Notes: a model not told the origin generated them from the sequence alone. Shown: positions 47,989 through 57,335, numbered from the stretch's first letter. The stretch is 64,000 nucleotides of DNA from Anaerotignum sp. (GCF_017483025.1 NZ_JAFUMA010000099.1:1-64000), one strand, 5' to 3'. Program-made: numbers and translations.

Positions 47989-49020
47989 TTATTCAACACC
48001 AAGTTCTTCCAGGCTCTTTGTGATCGCACCACTTTCTACCAGTGCTGTGATCGTATTTTTCTGCCATGTATCCAGGTAAGCCTTGGCTTCATCGCCGGTC
48101 AGGCCCAGTGCGTTGATATTAAAGCCTGCCAGCAGTTCCTGATAAGAAGCATCTGCAAAGGCTGCTGCAAATGCGTTTGCCAGTGTTTCCACTACTGCAG
48201 GATCTGTATCAGCTTTTACAAATACGCCATAGAAAGGACCCCAAGGCAGATACTGTTCAAAATCAGGATATTCTGCTGTGATCAGAGGAACATCTTCCAT
48301 CTGGGTTACAGGTTCTGTAGACAGCATGGAAAGGAAATTCAGTTCGCCTGCTTTATAATCTTCGATACCGGACTGTACTTTACAAATTGTAAAATCACAT
48401 TCGCCGCTCAGCACAGCTGCTTTTGCTGTTGCATCAGAATCGTAAGGGATCTGGCTGAATGTAGCACCTGTTACTGCTGTCAGGAAGGATGCTACTTCCC
48501 AAGGCAAACCACCTGTACCTGTTGTGGACAGTTTTACTGTGCCGGGTGCAGCCAGCGCTGCGTCGATGATTTCTGTCAGGGATGTATAAGGAGAATTCTT
48601 ACCAACTGCAACACCAACAGTTTCATCACCAATTACAAAAACGGGAACAAAATCTGCATATGTCAGATCAATGATATCCAAAGCCTCATACAACTGAGGA
48701 TTTTCTGCGCCCAGCAGCAATGTATAGCCATCTGCTGCCTGGTCGTAAACATACTGTGTTGCGATAGAGCCGGTGCCACCAGTCTTATTTTCCATAACGA
48801 TGGAAACGCCCAGTTCTTTTTCCGCCAGAGTACCCAAAGGTCTCATCAGAGAGTCAGTGCCGCCGCCTGCACCCCACTGGATGATACCGCTGATATTCTG
48901 TGCAGGGTATTCGCCAGTTGCTGCATCAGCCGCTTCTTCTGTGCCGCCGCCACAACCAGCAAGTACGCCAACAGACAAACACATTGTCAACATAATGGAC
49001 ATCAGTTTTTTCAATTTCAT
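47989..49020 (-). CDS. tctC: Tripartite tricarboxylate transporter, lipoprotein substrate-binding subunit TctC
   Basis: 343 aa. N-terminal lipoprotein signal (KKLMSIMLTMCLSVGVLAGC) with the lipobox LAGC. The mature Bug/TctC fold shows IIQWGAGGGTDSLMRPL, VMENKTGGTGSIATQYV and STTGTGGLPWEVASFL. The ATG at 49020 is 7 nt after GGGAGAG; a start at 49047 is out of range of an SD. It is first of tctCBA. Confidence 0.94.
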   Translation of the reverse strand: MKLKKLMSIMLTMCLSVGVLAGCGGGTEEAADAATGEYPAQNISGIIQWGAGGGTDSLMRPLGTLAEKELGVSIVMENKTGGTGSIATQYVYDQAADGYTLLLGAENPQLYEALDIIDLTYADFVPVFVIGDETVGVAVGKNSPYTSLTEIIDAALAAPGTVKLSTTGTGGLPWEVASFLTAVTGATFSQIPYDSDATAKAAVLSGECDFTICKVQSGIEDYKAGELNFLSMLSTEPVTQMEDVPLITAEYPDFEQYLPWGPFYGVFVKADTDPAVVETLANAFAAAFADASYQELLAGFNINALGLTGDEAKAYLDTWQKNTITALVESGAITKSLEELGVE

Positions 49021-49186
49021 AATAATCTCTCCCTTAGTAACTTTCACGCTTTCGTGCTGTTATGCTTTTACGCTTTGTTGCCTTAAAGTTTATCAGATTT
49101 TACTAAATTTAGCAAGCCTTTTTACAAATTAATATAAATTGTTGATAAAATCGTTATATTTTATTCTTTTTTATGATAAACAAAAA

Positions 49187-49218
49187 CCTCAAGTCCTTTT
49201 AAGACTTGAGGTCATTTT
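49187..49218 (-). terminator. Terminator downstream of rnc
   Basis: Nine-base stem CCTCAAGTC/GACTTGAGG (49187-49211) with T-rich flanks in both directions, 36 nt after the rnc stop on the minus strand. Confidence 0.85.
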
Positions 49219-49246
49219 TTTACAACACCCTCGAGCATACCCCGCC

Positions 49247-49945
49247 TTAGGGACGGTTCATATGCTCCAATGCGTTATTGGCGGCATTCTGTTCCGCTTC
49301 TTTTTTGCTTCTGCCGCTGCCCTTGCCCAGCACACGTCCGTCATGGGTCACCTCTGCCACAAATACTTTGTTGTGGTCGGGGCCCTGCTCGTCTACAATG
49401 GCATATTTCAGGGGCACCTTGCTGATCTTCTGGATCACTTCCTGCAAATGGGTCTTGCAATCCAAATTGCGGAAATTGCTCTTTGTATGCTCGATCTGAT
49501 CCACCATGAAACGCATGATATATTTTGTCACCGCTTCCATGCCGCCATCGATACAGATAGCGCCAATGATAGCTTCAAAAGCATCCGCCAGAATGGAATC
49601 ACGATTTCTGCCGCCGGTGCTTTCTTCGCCCTTGCCCAGCAGCATACAGCGGCCGATGCCCAGCTTTCTGGAAAGCTCCGCCAGGGAGCCTTCACATACC
49701 ACTGCTGCACGCAGCTTTGTCAATTCACCCTCCGGCATTTTGGGGAAATGGCGGTACATATATTCACTTACCACCATATCCAACACGGCATCCCCCAAAA
49801 ATTCCAGTCGTTCATTGTTCTCATGGCTGCCTTTTTTGATCTCATTGGCATAAGAACTGTGTGTCAGAGCCAGAATCAGCAAGTTTTTATCCGAAAAAGT
49901 ATATTCAATTTTTCGTTCAAATTCTTCCAGATTCAGATGATTCAT
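49247..49945 (-). CDS. rnc: Ribonuclease III
   Basis: 232 aa. Double-strand RNA endonuclease for rRNA processing and RNA decay. The signature NERLEFLGDAVLD is at about 44-56, and the second acidic site is near LADAFEAIIGAI. The C-terminal dsRNA-binding domain has KVFVAEVTHDGRVLGKGSGRSKKEAEQNAA. ATG two bases after the acpP stop. Conserved plsX-acpP-rnc order; smc-ftsY, its usual next neighbours, are far away here. Confidence 0.97.
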   Translation of the reverse strand: MNHLNLEEFERKIEYTFSDKNLLILALTHSSYANEIKKGSHENNERLEFLGDAVLDMVVSEYMYRHFPKMPEGELTKLRAAVVCEGSLAELSRKLGIGRCMLLGKGEESTGGRNRDSILADAFEAIIGAICIDGGMEAVTKYIMRFMVDQIEHTKSNFRNLDCKTHLQEVIQKISKVPLKYAIVDEQGPDHNKVFVAEVTHDGRVLGKGSGRSKKEAEQNAANNALEHMNRP

Positions 49946-49947
49946 AA

Positions 49948-50190
49948 TTATTCTTCTTCCTTAGCAGCAACCAGTTCTGCAATGTAATCCAGCACATCGC
50001 CTACCAGTTTGATGTTTTCTGCTCTATCGTTATCGAATTCGATTTCGAATTTTTCTTCCAGTGCAACAATGATCTGGAACAGTTCCAGAGAGTCAGCATT
50101 CAGATCTGCAAATGCTGTTTCTGCAGACAGATTTTCTGCGGGCACGCCCAGCTGTTCAGCAATTACGCTCAGTACTAAAGATTCGTCCAT
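49948..50190 (-). CDS. acpP: Acyl carrier protein
   Basis: 80-aa acidic four-helix carrier of fatty-acid intermediates. The phosphopantetheine serine is S34 in NADSLELF. The ATG at 50190 is 8 nt after GGAGG; an in-frame ATG at 50196 is too near the SD. Between plsX and rnc. Confidence 0.96.
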   Translation of the reverse strand: MDESLVLSVIAEQLGVPAENLSAETAFADLNADSLELFQIIVALEEKFEIEFDNDRAENIKLVGDVLDYIAELVAAKEEE

Positions 50191-50301
50191 ATTCATTACC
50201 TCCAAATTTAAGTCGTTGATTACCTTTCCTACTATACCCCATTTCACTGCTTTTGTCAGCAATAATCCAGGAAAATTGAGAAAAAATTTACACTTCTTTC
50301 A

Positions 50302-51294
50302 TCAAATTTTATCTTTGATCTTGCCAATGATATCAGCTTCCGTAAACAGCACGCACTGGCGCACTGCATTCTTGAACGCCTTGGCATTGGAACTGCCATG
50401 AGCCTTTACTACCAGGGATTTCAGGCCGATGAAAGGCGCACCGCCGATCTCATCGGAGTCCATAAATTTTTTCATATTTTTGAAAGGGGTTTTCAGGATC
50501 ATAGCACCTACTTTGTAGAAGCCCTTCATGATCTCGCCTTTCAGAATATCAAAAATTGTTTTTGCAAGACCTTCGGACAGTTTCAGGATCGTATTGCCAA
50601 CGAAACCATCGCAAACCACTACATCAGCATCGCCATAAGGGATGTTTCTGGGCTCAATATTGCCTGTGAAATTGATGCCTTCCGCCTGTTCCAGCAGTTC
50701 ATATGTTTCCTTTGTCAGGGCATTGCCCTTTTCCTTTTCCGCGCCGATATTCACCAGAGCAACCTTGGGATCTTTGATGCCGAAAACATTTTCTACATAC
50801 ACAGAGCCCATCTTTGCAAACTGTTCCAGATATTTCGCTTTGCAGTCTACATTAGCACCACTGTCGATGAGGAAAGAGAAGCCTTTTTTATTGGGCAGGC
50901 ATGTACCCAGAGCAGGACGTTCCACACCGGGCAGACGACCTATGATCAGCAGCGCGCCTGTCAGCAGCGCCCCTGTGCTGCCGGCGGAAACGATACCATC
51001 CGCTTCGCCATTCTTCACCAGATTCAGCGCCACTACCAGAGAAGAGTCCTTTTTGCGACGGATTGCCATAGTGGGAGATTCATCTGTACCAATGACCTCA
51101 GAAGCATGTACCACTTGGATACGATCCTTATCGTATTCATATTTCGCCAGTTCCGCTTTTATCACATCTTCCTGGCCTACCAGTTTGATGTCTACATTCA
51201 GTTCCTTGACAGCCTCTACAGCACCCTTGACTGTTTCCACAGGTGCATAGTCGCCGCCCATAGCGTCCATCGCTACAACGATTCGTTTTTCCAT
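50302..51294 (-). CDS. plsX: Phosphate acyltransferase PlsX
   Basis: 330 aa. It makes acyl-phosphate from acyl-ACP for phospholipid synthesis. The N terminus is VVAMDAMGGDYAPVETV. GSTGALLTGALLIIGRL and DGFVGNTILKLSEG are family motifs. It is separated from rpmF by a terminator, so expression may fall after rpmF. ATG with GGTGG SD. Confidence 0.96.
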   Translation of the reverse strand: MEKRIVVAMDAMGGDYAPVETVKGAVEAVKELNVDIKLVGQEDVIKAELAKYEYDKDRIQVVHASEVIGTDESPTMAIRRKKDSSLVVALNLVKNGEADGIVSAGSTGALLTGALLIIGRLPGVERPALGTCLPNKKGFSFLIDSGANVDCKAKYLEQFAKMGSVYVENVFGIKDPKVALVNIGAEKEKGNALTKETYELLEQAEGINFTGNIEPRNIPYGDADVVVCDGFVGNTILKLSEGLAKTIFDILKGEIMKGFYKVGAMILKTPFKNMKKFMDSDEIGGAPFIGLKSLVVKAHGSSNAKAFKNAVRQCVLFTEADIIGKIKDKI

Positions 51295-51412
51295 ATTTCT
51301 TCCACCTTTCTGTGGGATTTTTCAATACACTATATTTAAGTATACCGAAATTTTGAAGAAATTACAATGCCGTTTCCGATATAAAAATGGCAGAAATATC
51401 ACTCAAACAACA

Positions 51413-51437
51413 AAAGGGCGACCAAAAGGTCGCCCTC
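51413..51437 (-). terminator. Terminator between rpmF and plsX
   Basis: Nine-base stem AGGGCGACC/GGTCGCCCT with an AAAA loop (51415-51436) followed by TTTTG on the minus strand. It is probably partial, ending abundant rpmF mRNA. Confidence 0.8.
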
Positions 51438-51452
51438 AATCAAAATCGCTAA

Positions 51453-51632
51453 TTAGTCAACTTTGATGATTGTTTTTTTGTTGTAAGCGCCGCAAGCTTT
51501 GCAAACCTGGTGAGGAACCATCAGTTCGCCGCATTTGCTGCATTTTACCAGGCTGGGTGTTGCGATTTTCCAGCTCTGTGCTTTTCTCTTGTCTCTTTTG
51601 GATTTAGACACTCTACCTTTGGGTACAGCCAT
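51453..51632 (-). CDS. rpmF: Ribosomal protein bL32
   Basis: 59 aa: MAVPKGRVSKSKRDKRKAQS at the start, then a zinc ribbon with CSKCGE and CKACG (four Cys, the zinc-binding form of L32). It has an SD (GAGGAGG) before the ATG at 51632 and sits 2 nt after the DUF177 gene. Confidence 0.97.
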   Translation of the reverse strand: MAVPKGRVSKSKRDKRKAQSWKIATPSLVKCSKCGELMVPHQVCKACGAYNKKTIIKVD

Positions 51633-51634
51633 TT

Positions 51635-52141
51635 CTACACCTCCTCGTCATCATTGAAAAGAGCCCTCAAACTTTCGAACCTAGGATCTCTAATGGTACG
51701 ATCGCATCCGCAATCACCGTCATTCAGATCCTTGCCGCAGACAGGACAGAGCCCCTTGCAGTCCTCCCTACAAATTACCTTCATAGGGATTTCTCCAATG
51801 ATACCTCTTTTCACAAAATCCGCAAGATCGATCTGATCTCCCGTAAAAGTTTCTGTCTCTTCGTCATCTCTGCCTGTATGAGCAAAACGTTCCTTAATTT
51901 CGAAGCAAAGCTCTTTTCTGACAGGGGCCAGACAACAGCTGCATTCCATCAGCACTGCTGTTTCGCCCTTTGCATCCAGAACGAAAACATCGTCTTCATT
52001 CTTAAGAGTTCCCTCAATTTTTACAGGCTCTACAAATTCCACGACATCGGGATAATCTTTTGCATCATCGATCTGTTTTACCAGTTCTACAGGCAGGGTC
52101 GCCCCTTTTCTATTGAACAAATATCCCATTTCGATAATCAT
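51635..52141 (-). CDS. yceD: YceD/DUF177 family protein
   Basis: 168 aa. DUF177 proteins sit upstream of rpmF and are linked to 23S rRNA or ribosome assembly in bacteria and plastids. The hallmark cysteines are CSCCLAP and ICREDCKGLCPVCGKDLND, and the tail is RDPRFESLRAL. The start lies about 5 nt after GGGGTGA. Confidence 0.92.
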   Translation of the reverse strand: MIIEMGYLFNRKGATLPVELVKQIDDAKDYPDVVEFVEPVKIEGTLKNEDDVFVLDAKGETAVLMECSCCLAPVRKELCFEIKERFAHTGRDDEETETFTGDQIDLADFVKRGIIGEIPMKVICREDCKGLCPVCGKDLNDGDCGCDRTIRDPRFESLRALFNDDEEV

Positions 52142-52171
52142 TTTATCACCCCTAAACAGTCATACCACAGT

Positions 52172-52200
52172 ATTATACTAAAACAACTCTTATTTGTCAA
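52172..52200 (-). promoter_or_regulatory. Perfect-consensus promoter of the DUF177-rpmF operon
   Basis: On the minus strand: TTGACA (52195-52200), a 17-nt spacer and TATAAT (52172-52177). The -35 lies inside the last codons of ackA. Confidence 0.9.
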
Positions 52201-53386
52201 GCAGTTCCTTTGTATCTCTTGCAATTACCAGTTCTTCGTTTGTAGGGATAACGAATACTCTTACTCTGGAATCGGGAGCGGAGATTTCCATTGCTTTGCC
52301 TCTCAGAGAGTTGTTGTAAGAGTCGATGTGAACGCCCAGGAAGCCCAGGTAGTCACAGATTTCTCTTCTTGTGGAAGCAGAGTTTTCACCCAGACCAGCT
52401 GTGAATACGATTGCATCTACGCCGTTCATAGCTGCAGCGTAAGCACCGATTCTCTTAGCTACTTTGTAGGCGAATACATCCAGAGCCATACCTGCTCTTT
52501 CGTTACCAGCTTCGGAAGCTTCTTCGATGTCACGGAAGTCGGAGGATACACCGGAGATACCCAGTACACCAGACTGTTTGTTCAGGATTGTATCCATCTG
52601 TGCTGCTGTCAGGTTTTCTTTTTCCATCAGGTATGTGATTACAGCTGCGTCGATGTCACCAGCTCTAGTACCCATTACCAGACCTTCCAGAGGTGTGAAG
52701 CCCATTGTTGTATCGATGGATTTACCATTTCTTACAGCACACAGGGAACCGCCGTTGCCCAGGTGGCATGTGATTGTTTTTGTCTGATCATAAGGTCTGT
52801 CCAACATTTTAGCTGCTTCTTCGGATACGAATCTGTGGGATGTGCCGTGGAAGCCATATCTTCTGATTTTGTATTTTTCATAGTATTCGTAAGGCAGAGC
52901 GTACATATATGCTCTTTCGGGCATTGTCTGATGGAAAGCTGTATCGAATACTGCCACCTGAGGAACGCCGGGCATGATTTTTTCGCAAGCATGGATACCG
53001 ATCAGGTTTGCGGGATTGTGCAGGGGTGCCAGTTCGCAGCATTTTTCGATCGCTTCGATAACTTCGGGTGTGATGATTACGGAATTAGCGAAGTATTCAC
53101 CACCATGTACTACACGGTGACCAACTGCATTGATTTCTTTCATGGATTTTACAACGCCATGTACAGGGTTTGTCAGTGCATCCAGAACCATTTTAACGGA
53201 TACGCTGTGGTCTTCCTGGTAGTCATCAAAAACAACTGCATCTTTGCCTGTAGGCTGGTGTTTCAGTCTGGAACCTTCGATACCGATTCTTTCGCACAGA
53301 CCTTTTGCCAGTACGCCTTCTGTTTCCATGTCGATCAGCTGATACTTCAGGGAGGAGCTGCCGCAATTCAGTACAAGAACTTTCAT
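52190..53386 (-). CDS. ackA: Acetate kinase
   Basis: 398 aa. Converts acetyl-phosphate and ADP to acetate and ATP, the main ATP-yielding step of fermentation. The N-terminal signature is [33 protein letters not shown] and the phosphate loops [12 protein letters not shown] and [10 protein letters not shown] are intact. AAAGGAG SD. Downstream of pta, about 106 nt apart. Confidence 0.98.
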   Translation of the reverse strand: MKVLVLNCGSSSLKYQLIDMETEGVLAKGLCERIGIEGSRLKHQPTGKDAVVFDDYQEDHSVSVKMVLDALTNPVHGVVKSMKEINAVGHRVVHGGEYFANSVIITPEVIEAIEKCCELAPLHNPANLIGIHACEKIMPGVPQVAVFDTAFHQTMPERAYMYALPYEYYEKYKIRRYGFHGTSHRFVSEEAAKMLDRPYDQTKTITCHLGNGGSLCAVRNGKSIDTTMGFTPLEGLVMGTRAGDIDAAVITYLMEKENLTAAQMDTILNKQSGVLGISGVSSDFRDIEEASEAGNERAGMALDVFAYKVAKRIGAYAAAMNGVDAIVFTAGLGENSASTRREICDYLGFLGVHIDSYNNSLRGKAMEISAPDSRVRVFVIPTNEELVIARDTKELLDK

Positions 53387-53492
53387 TTTTTTCTCTCCTT
53401 TAATTCTCTTTGTTTTTTAGTTTTTTAAATGGCTATGGGCTCAGGGAACCTGAGCCACCAGCCGATGTATTACTTTTTTAACTTAGGGAAAA

Positions 53493-54494
53493 TTATTTGC
53501 CCATTACCTGAGCCTGTACGCTTGTCAGAGCAACTACAGCAACGATATCGCTTGCGGAGCAGCCTCTGGACAGGTCGTTAACGGGTTTTGCGATACCCTG
53601 CAGGATAGGACCGAAGGCTTCAGCGCCGCCGAATCTCTGTACCAGTTTGTAACCGATGTTACCTGCGTCGATATCAGGGAATACCAGAACGTTTGCTTTA
53701 CCAGCAACGTCGGAGTTGGGAGCTTTCAGTTCGCCAACTTCTTTTACGATAGCAGCATCCAGCTGGATTTCGCCATCCAGTTTCAGTTCGGGGAATTTTT
53801 CTTTTGCGATCTTAACTGCGTCAACAACTTTTGTTACGTCAGCATGTTTTGCGGAACCCATTGTGGAGTGGCTCAGCATAGCAACTCTTGCTTCTTTGCC
53901 TACGAATGCAGCATAGGATTTTGCGGAATCGCCAGCGATGCAAGCCAGTTCTGCGGGGTTGGGGTTCTGGTTCAGCGCACAGTCAGCGAACAGCAGGATG
54001 CCGTCATCGCCGTACTGAGGTGTTTTTGTAACCATGATGAAGAAAGAGGATACCAGTTCTGTGCCGGGTGCTGTTTTCAGGATCTGCAGAGCAGGTCTCA
54101 GTGTATCAGCTGTGGAGTGGATCGCGCCGGATACCATACCGTCGGCAACGCCCATTTTAACCAGCATAACAGCTACGAATAAAGAATCGTCCAGCAGGAT
54201 CTTTCTTGCTTCTTCCAGAGTCATGCCTTTGCTTTTTCTAGCTTCTGCCAGACCAGCAACCATTTCATCCATTCTTTCGTAGTTTTCGGGGTCTACGAAG
54301 ATTGCTTTGGAGACGTCGAAGGAGCCAGCTGCTTCGATGATCTTTTCTTTATTACCGATCAGAACGATGTCTGCCAGTTCATCTTTCAGACATTCAGCTG
54401 CTGCTTCCAGGTTTCTTTTTTCATAGGATTCGGGCAGTACGATAACTTTTTTGTCTGCCTTTGCTTTTGCTTTCATTGTGCTTAAAAAGTCCAC
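53493..54494 (-). CDS. pta: Phosphate acetyltransferase
   Basis: 333 aa, the short Pta form. Makes acetyl-phosphate from acetyl-CoA. Motifs are DGMVSGAIHSTADTLRPALQ, FADCALNQNP and GDSAKSYA near the CoA site, and FPDIDAGNIGYKLVQR. GTG start at 54494, 8 nt after GGAGG. It forms an operon with ackA behind a TATAAT promoter. Confidence 0.97.
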   Translation of the reverse strand: MDFLSTMKAKAKADKKVIVLPESYEKRNLEAAAECLKDELADIVLIGNKEKIIEAAGSFDVSKAIFVDPENYERMDEMVAGLAEARKSKGMTLEEARKILLDDSLFVAVMLVKMGVADGMVSGAIHSTADTLRPALQILKTAPGTELVSSFFIMVTKTPQYGDDGILLFADCALNQNPNPAELACIAGDSAKSYAAFVGKEARVAMLSHSTMGSAKHADVTKVVDAVKIAKEKFPELKLDGEIQLDAAIVKEVGELKAPNSDVAGKANVLVFPDIDAGNIGYKLVQRFGGAEAFGPILQGIAKPVNDLSRGCSASDIVAVVALTSVQAQVMGK

Positions 54495-54587
54495 AGGTAT
54501 TACCTCCCATTTTATAAAATACTTTTAAGTTTACGTTACCTTTTATATAGCAATCCGTCCAAAAAAACGGACATGCATATCTATTTT

Positions 54588-54616
54588 ATTATAAACAAAA
54601 CACGCTCTGTATACAA
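54588..54616 (-). promoter_or_regulatory. Promoter of pta-ackA
   Basis: On the minus strand: TTGTAT (54611-54616), a 17-nt spacer and perfect TATAAT (54588-54593). A small hairpin, TCCGT/ACGGA around an A-rich loop, lies in the leader at about 54554-54572. Confidence 0.65.
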
Positions 54617-54687
54617 GACCATCCCGCAAAAAACCGTAATTTTTTTAAAAAAATCTTCATTTTCCACCGGAATTTTCCCCTGTCATA

Positions 54688-55743
54688 TCAGGGCATTTCA
54701 TCCACCACGGGGAATTCCATAAAGAAGGTCGTGCCCATATATTCGCGGCTTTCGATACGGATGCTGCCGCCAAGGGAAGCCACCGCAGCATTCACCACAT
54801 CCAGGCCGACACCTCTGCCAGAAAACAGGGTTGCGCTGCTTTTTGTGGTAAAGCCGGGGCGGAGCAGGAATGCATAAATTTCACTGTCCTCATATTTCTC
54901 TTCCGCCTTTTTCAGCATGCCTTTTTCCTTTGCCTTCTGTAATATCTGATCACGATTCAGACCGCGGCCATCATCACGGAAAGCAACGAATACTTTCTGG
55001 GCTGCCTTGCTGATTTCCAAAGAAATCTCACCCACAGGGGTTTTCCCCATTTGTTCTCTGTCAGCCTTTGCTTCCAGCCCGTGATCCATGCTGTTTTTCA
55101 TCATCTGCAAAACCGCCATGGATACTTTATCGTAAATATCTCTGGGCACCTCTGTGTCCGCACCGGATACTTTTACCATGAATTCTTTTTCCAGTTCTCG
55201 GCCCATTACCTTTGCCAGGCGATCCATCTGAGGGAGCAACGCTTCAAAATTGGTATATGGAATCCGCTTTTTCCCTTTTCTGGTATAGGCGATCTGATAG
55301 CTGGGGCCTTCCGGCTCATTTTCACTGTCCACATGGGAAAGGAAATTTTTAATGCGGCGCACCACTGCCCAGCCGAAATCTGTCACTTCATCGTCCGTTT
55401 CCAGTCGACGCAGCTCCCGCTTCAAAAAGCCGGAAACCATGCGCAGCAGCTGCAAAATCGTCTGCAGATCCTTCTGGGCGGGACTTGCCTCCTCTCGTAG
55501 ATAGGAAAACAGATCCTCCGCCGCATGGGCTGTTTCGGAAATAGCAGGATATCCCATCATCGCCGCAGAGCCTTTGATGCTGTGCATCGTGCGATACAGA
55601 CTATTTACTTCCCCTTCCGTTACTTCAAATTCTTCTAAATTTGCTTTGGATTCTATAAATCCATCGATCTTATCAACATTTTTCCAGGTCTCTTCCAGAA
55701 AAAGTTCCTGCAGAAAATCTGGATTTTCTACAAACCTCTCCAC
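54688..55743 (-). CDS. Minimal CheA-like histidine kinase (HPt + ATPase, no CheW domain)
   Basis: 351 aa. The N-terminal HPt domain (~1-110) carries the phospho-acceptor H54 in MHSIKGSAAMM. The C-terminal ~190 residues are a CheA-like ATPase with the N box KNSMDHGLE, G1 DDGRGLN and G2 GRGVGLDVV, ending GTTFFMEFP. A complete CheA also has CheY-binding, dimerisation and CheW-like regulatory domains; the CheW-like one is absent and the dimerisation part is short. No chemotaxis gene adjoins. GTG start with GAGG 8 nt upstream. Partner regulator unknown. Confidence 0.85.
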   Translation of the reverse strand: MERFVENPDFLQELFLEETWKNVDKIDGFIESKANLEEFEVTEGEVNSLYRTMHSIKGSAAMMGYPAISETAHAAEDLFSYLREEASPAQKDLQTILQLLRMVSGFLKRELRRLETDDEVTDFGWAVVRRIKNFLSHVDSENEPEGPSYQIAYTRKGKKRIPYTNFEALLPQMDRLAKVMGRELEKEFMVKVSGADTEVPRDIYDKVSMAVLQMMKNSMDHGLEAKADREQMGKTPVGEISLEISKAAQKVFVAFRDDGRGLNRDQILQKAKEKGMLKKAEEKYEDSEIYAFLLRPGFTTKSSATLFSGRGVGLDVVNAAVASLGGSIRIESREYMGTTFFMEFPVVDEMP

Positions 55744-56076
55744 TTTATCATCCTCTTACTACTGTATATCAAAGGAATTATCATTCCTTTTTTTGCTCAA
55801 TCGTACTCCGTTTGCAGAAGGAAAAAAGAAAGAGATTATTACCACTTCCCTTTTACCCCCATGTTACCACAAGTATAGACCTAATTTCAGAAAATTTCCA
55901 GACGATTTTCTCAAAAAATTACAAAAAATGTGGTATACTTTTACTAAATTCAAAATCGTCTTTTTATGGCATAAATTTGTCCACAAAAGCGCAAAAAACT
56001 GGAAATTTTATCCAGTATGGACTAAGAGAAATCCTGCTTTTGAAATATTTTATTCTGCATAAAGAAAGGATGAGAA
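55744..56076. other. Divergent intergenic region, CheA-like gene / tmcAL
   Basis: 333 nt, AT-rich. It holds a terminator-like hairpin, AAAGGAAT/ATTCCTTT plus T-run (55771-55794, plus orientation). A likely extended -10 for tmcAL, TGG-TATACT (55931-55939), leaves a 130-nt leader. No other gene seen. Confidence 0.5.
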
Positions 56077-57303
56077 ATGATGAAGACCCTTGGTATCATT
56101 ACCGAATACAACCCCTTCCATAAGGGACACGCATATATGATCGAAGAAGCCAAACGAAAAGCCGGCGCAGACCGCGTTGTGGTCGTGATGAGTGGCAGTT
56201 TTGTACAGAGGGGCGAGCCCGCCATCTTCGACAAATGGACAAGAACAGAGGCTGCCCTTTTAAACGGCGTAGACCTGGTACTGGAGCTGCCTGTCCTTTT
56301 TGCCGCCGCCAACGCGGAAACCTTTGCCCGGGCCGCCGTCCGTATTCTGGAGGAGAGTGGTATTGTAGATGTGCTTTGCTTCGGCTCCGAAATCGGAAAT
56401 TTATATTCTCTGCAGGAAGCAGCCAAGGTGATGGCCAATGAAACAGAAGAATTTCAGCGCCTGCTAAAGGAACAGTTGGATGAAGGCCTTTCCTACCCTG
56501 CTGCCCGCGCAAAAGCGCTGGAGACCGTTTCCCATATCAACAGCCAGATCTTATCCCGCCCCAATGATATTCTTGGACTGGAATATCTGAAAGCGCTGGA
56601 TTATTATTCCTGCTCCATGGAGCCTATGACCATCCGCCGGGAAGGCGATTACAACAGTCCCTCCCTGACAGAGGGCTTTGCTTCCGCCGCAGCCATCCGC
56701 AAAGCTCTTGCCGAAGGCCGCAGTACAGAAGCCATGACACAGCTGCCGGAAAACACCCATAATCTGTATAATAAAGCATTGTCTCTGGGTACGGCTCCTG
56801 TTTTCTGGGAAGAACTGGCACCCGCTCTGCACTATAAGCTGCGCACCACCTCCGCTGAGGACATCAAGGAAATGGCAGAAGTCGTCGAAGGTCTGGAAAA
56901 TCGTATCCTCCATTCCATCGATTCCTGCTATGAAATGAAGGACATCATGGATTTCATCAAAACAAAACGCTATACCCGCACGAAGATCCAGCGCATCCTG
57001 CTGCATATCTTGCTGGATATCAAGGAAAAGGAAGTGGCTTATTTTCTGAATCTACCCAAAATGCCCTATATCCGCGTGCTGGGCTTCCAGAAGGAACGTT
57101 CCGATATTCTGGCAGACCTGACAGAAAATGCTAGATGTCCCGTATTGACCAATCTGAAAAAAGCCCCCGATATTCTCAATGAGGATGGTTTGGCTCTGCT
57201 GGCTCTGGAAAAAACAGCCACAGACCTGCATGCCCTGGCATATCCTAACCCTATTTATCGCGGGCCAAACCTGGACTTTACCAAACCTTTGGTCATCCTG
57301 TAA
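56077..57303 (+). CDS. tmcAL: tRNA(Met) cytidine acetate ligase TmcAL
   Basis: 408 aa. Nucleotidyltransferase-fold enzyme that activates acetate with ATP and acetylates the wobble cytidine of elongator tRNA-Met (N4-acetylcytidine). The nucleotide site is GIITEYNPFHKGHAYMIEEA with HxGH. SGSFVQRGEPAIFDKWTRT is a family motif. ATG at 56077, six bases after AAAGGA; the next codon is also ATG and could be the start. Divergent from the CheA-like gene. Confidence 0.92.
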   Translation: MMKTLGIITEYNPFHKGHAYMIEEAKRKAGADRVVVVMSGSFVQRGEPAIFDKWTRTEAALLNGVDLVLELPVLFAAANAETFARAAVRILEESGIVDVLCFGSEIGNLYSLQEAAKVMANETEEFQRLLKEQLDEGLSYPAARAKALETVSHINSQILSRPNDILGLEYLKALDYYSCSMEPMTIRREGDYNSPSLTEGFASAAAIRKALAEGRSTEAMTQLPENTHNLYNKALSLGTAPVFWEELAPALHYKLRTTSAEDIKEMAEVVEGLENRILHSIDSCYEMKDIMDFIKTKRYTRTKIQRILLHILLDIKEKEVAYFLNLPKMPYIRVLGFQKERSDILADLTENARCPVLTNLKKAPDILNEDGLALLALEKTATDLHALAYPNPIYRGPNLDFTKPLVIL

Positions 57304-57306
57304 ATA

Positions 57307-57335
57307 GAATTTTTTGAAACAGGCACACATACTCT
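57307..57335 (+). promoter_or_regulatory. Sigma-E-like promoter of ylbJ
   Basis: GAATTTT (57307-57313) against KMATATT, a 14-nt spacer and CATACTCT (57328-57335) against CATACAMT, 35 nt before the ylbJ start. One mismatch in each box. Confidence 0.6.
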
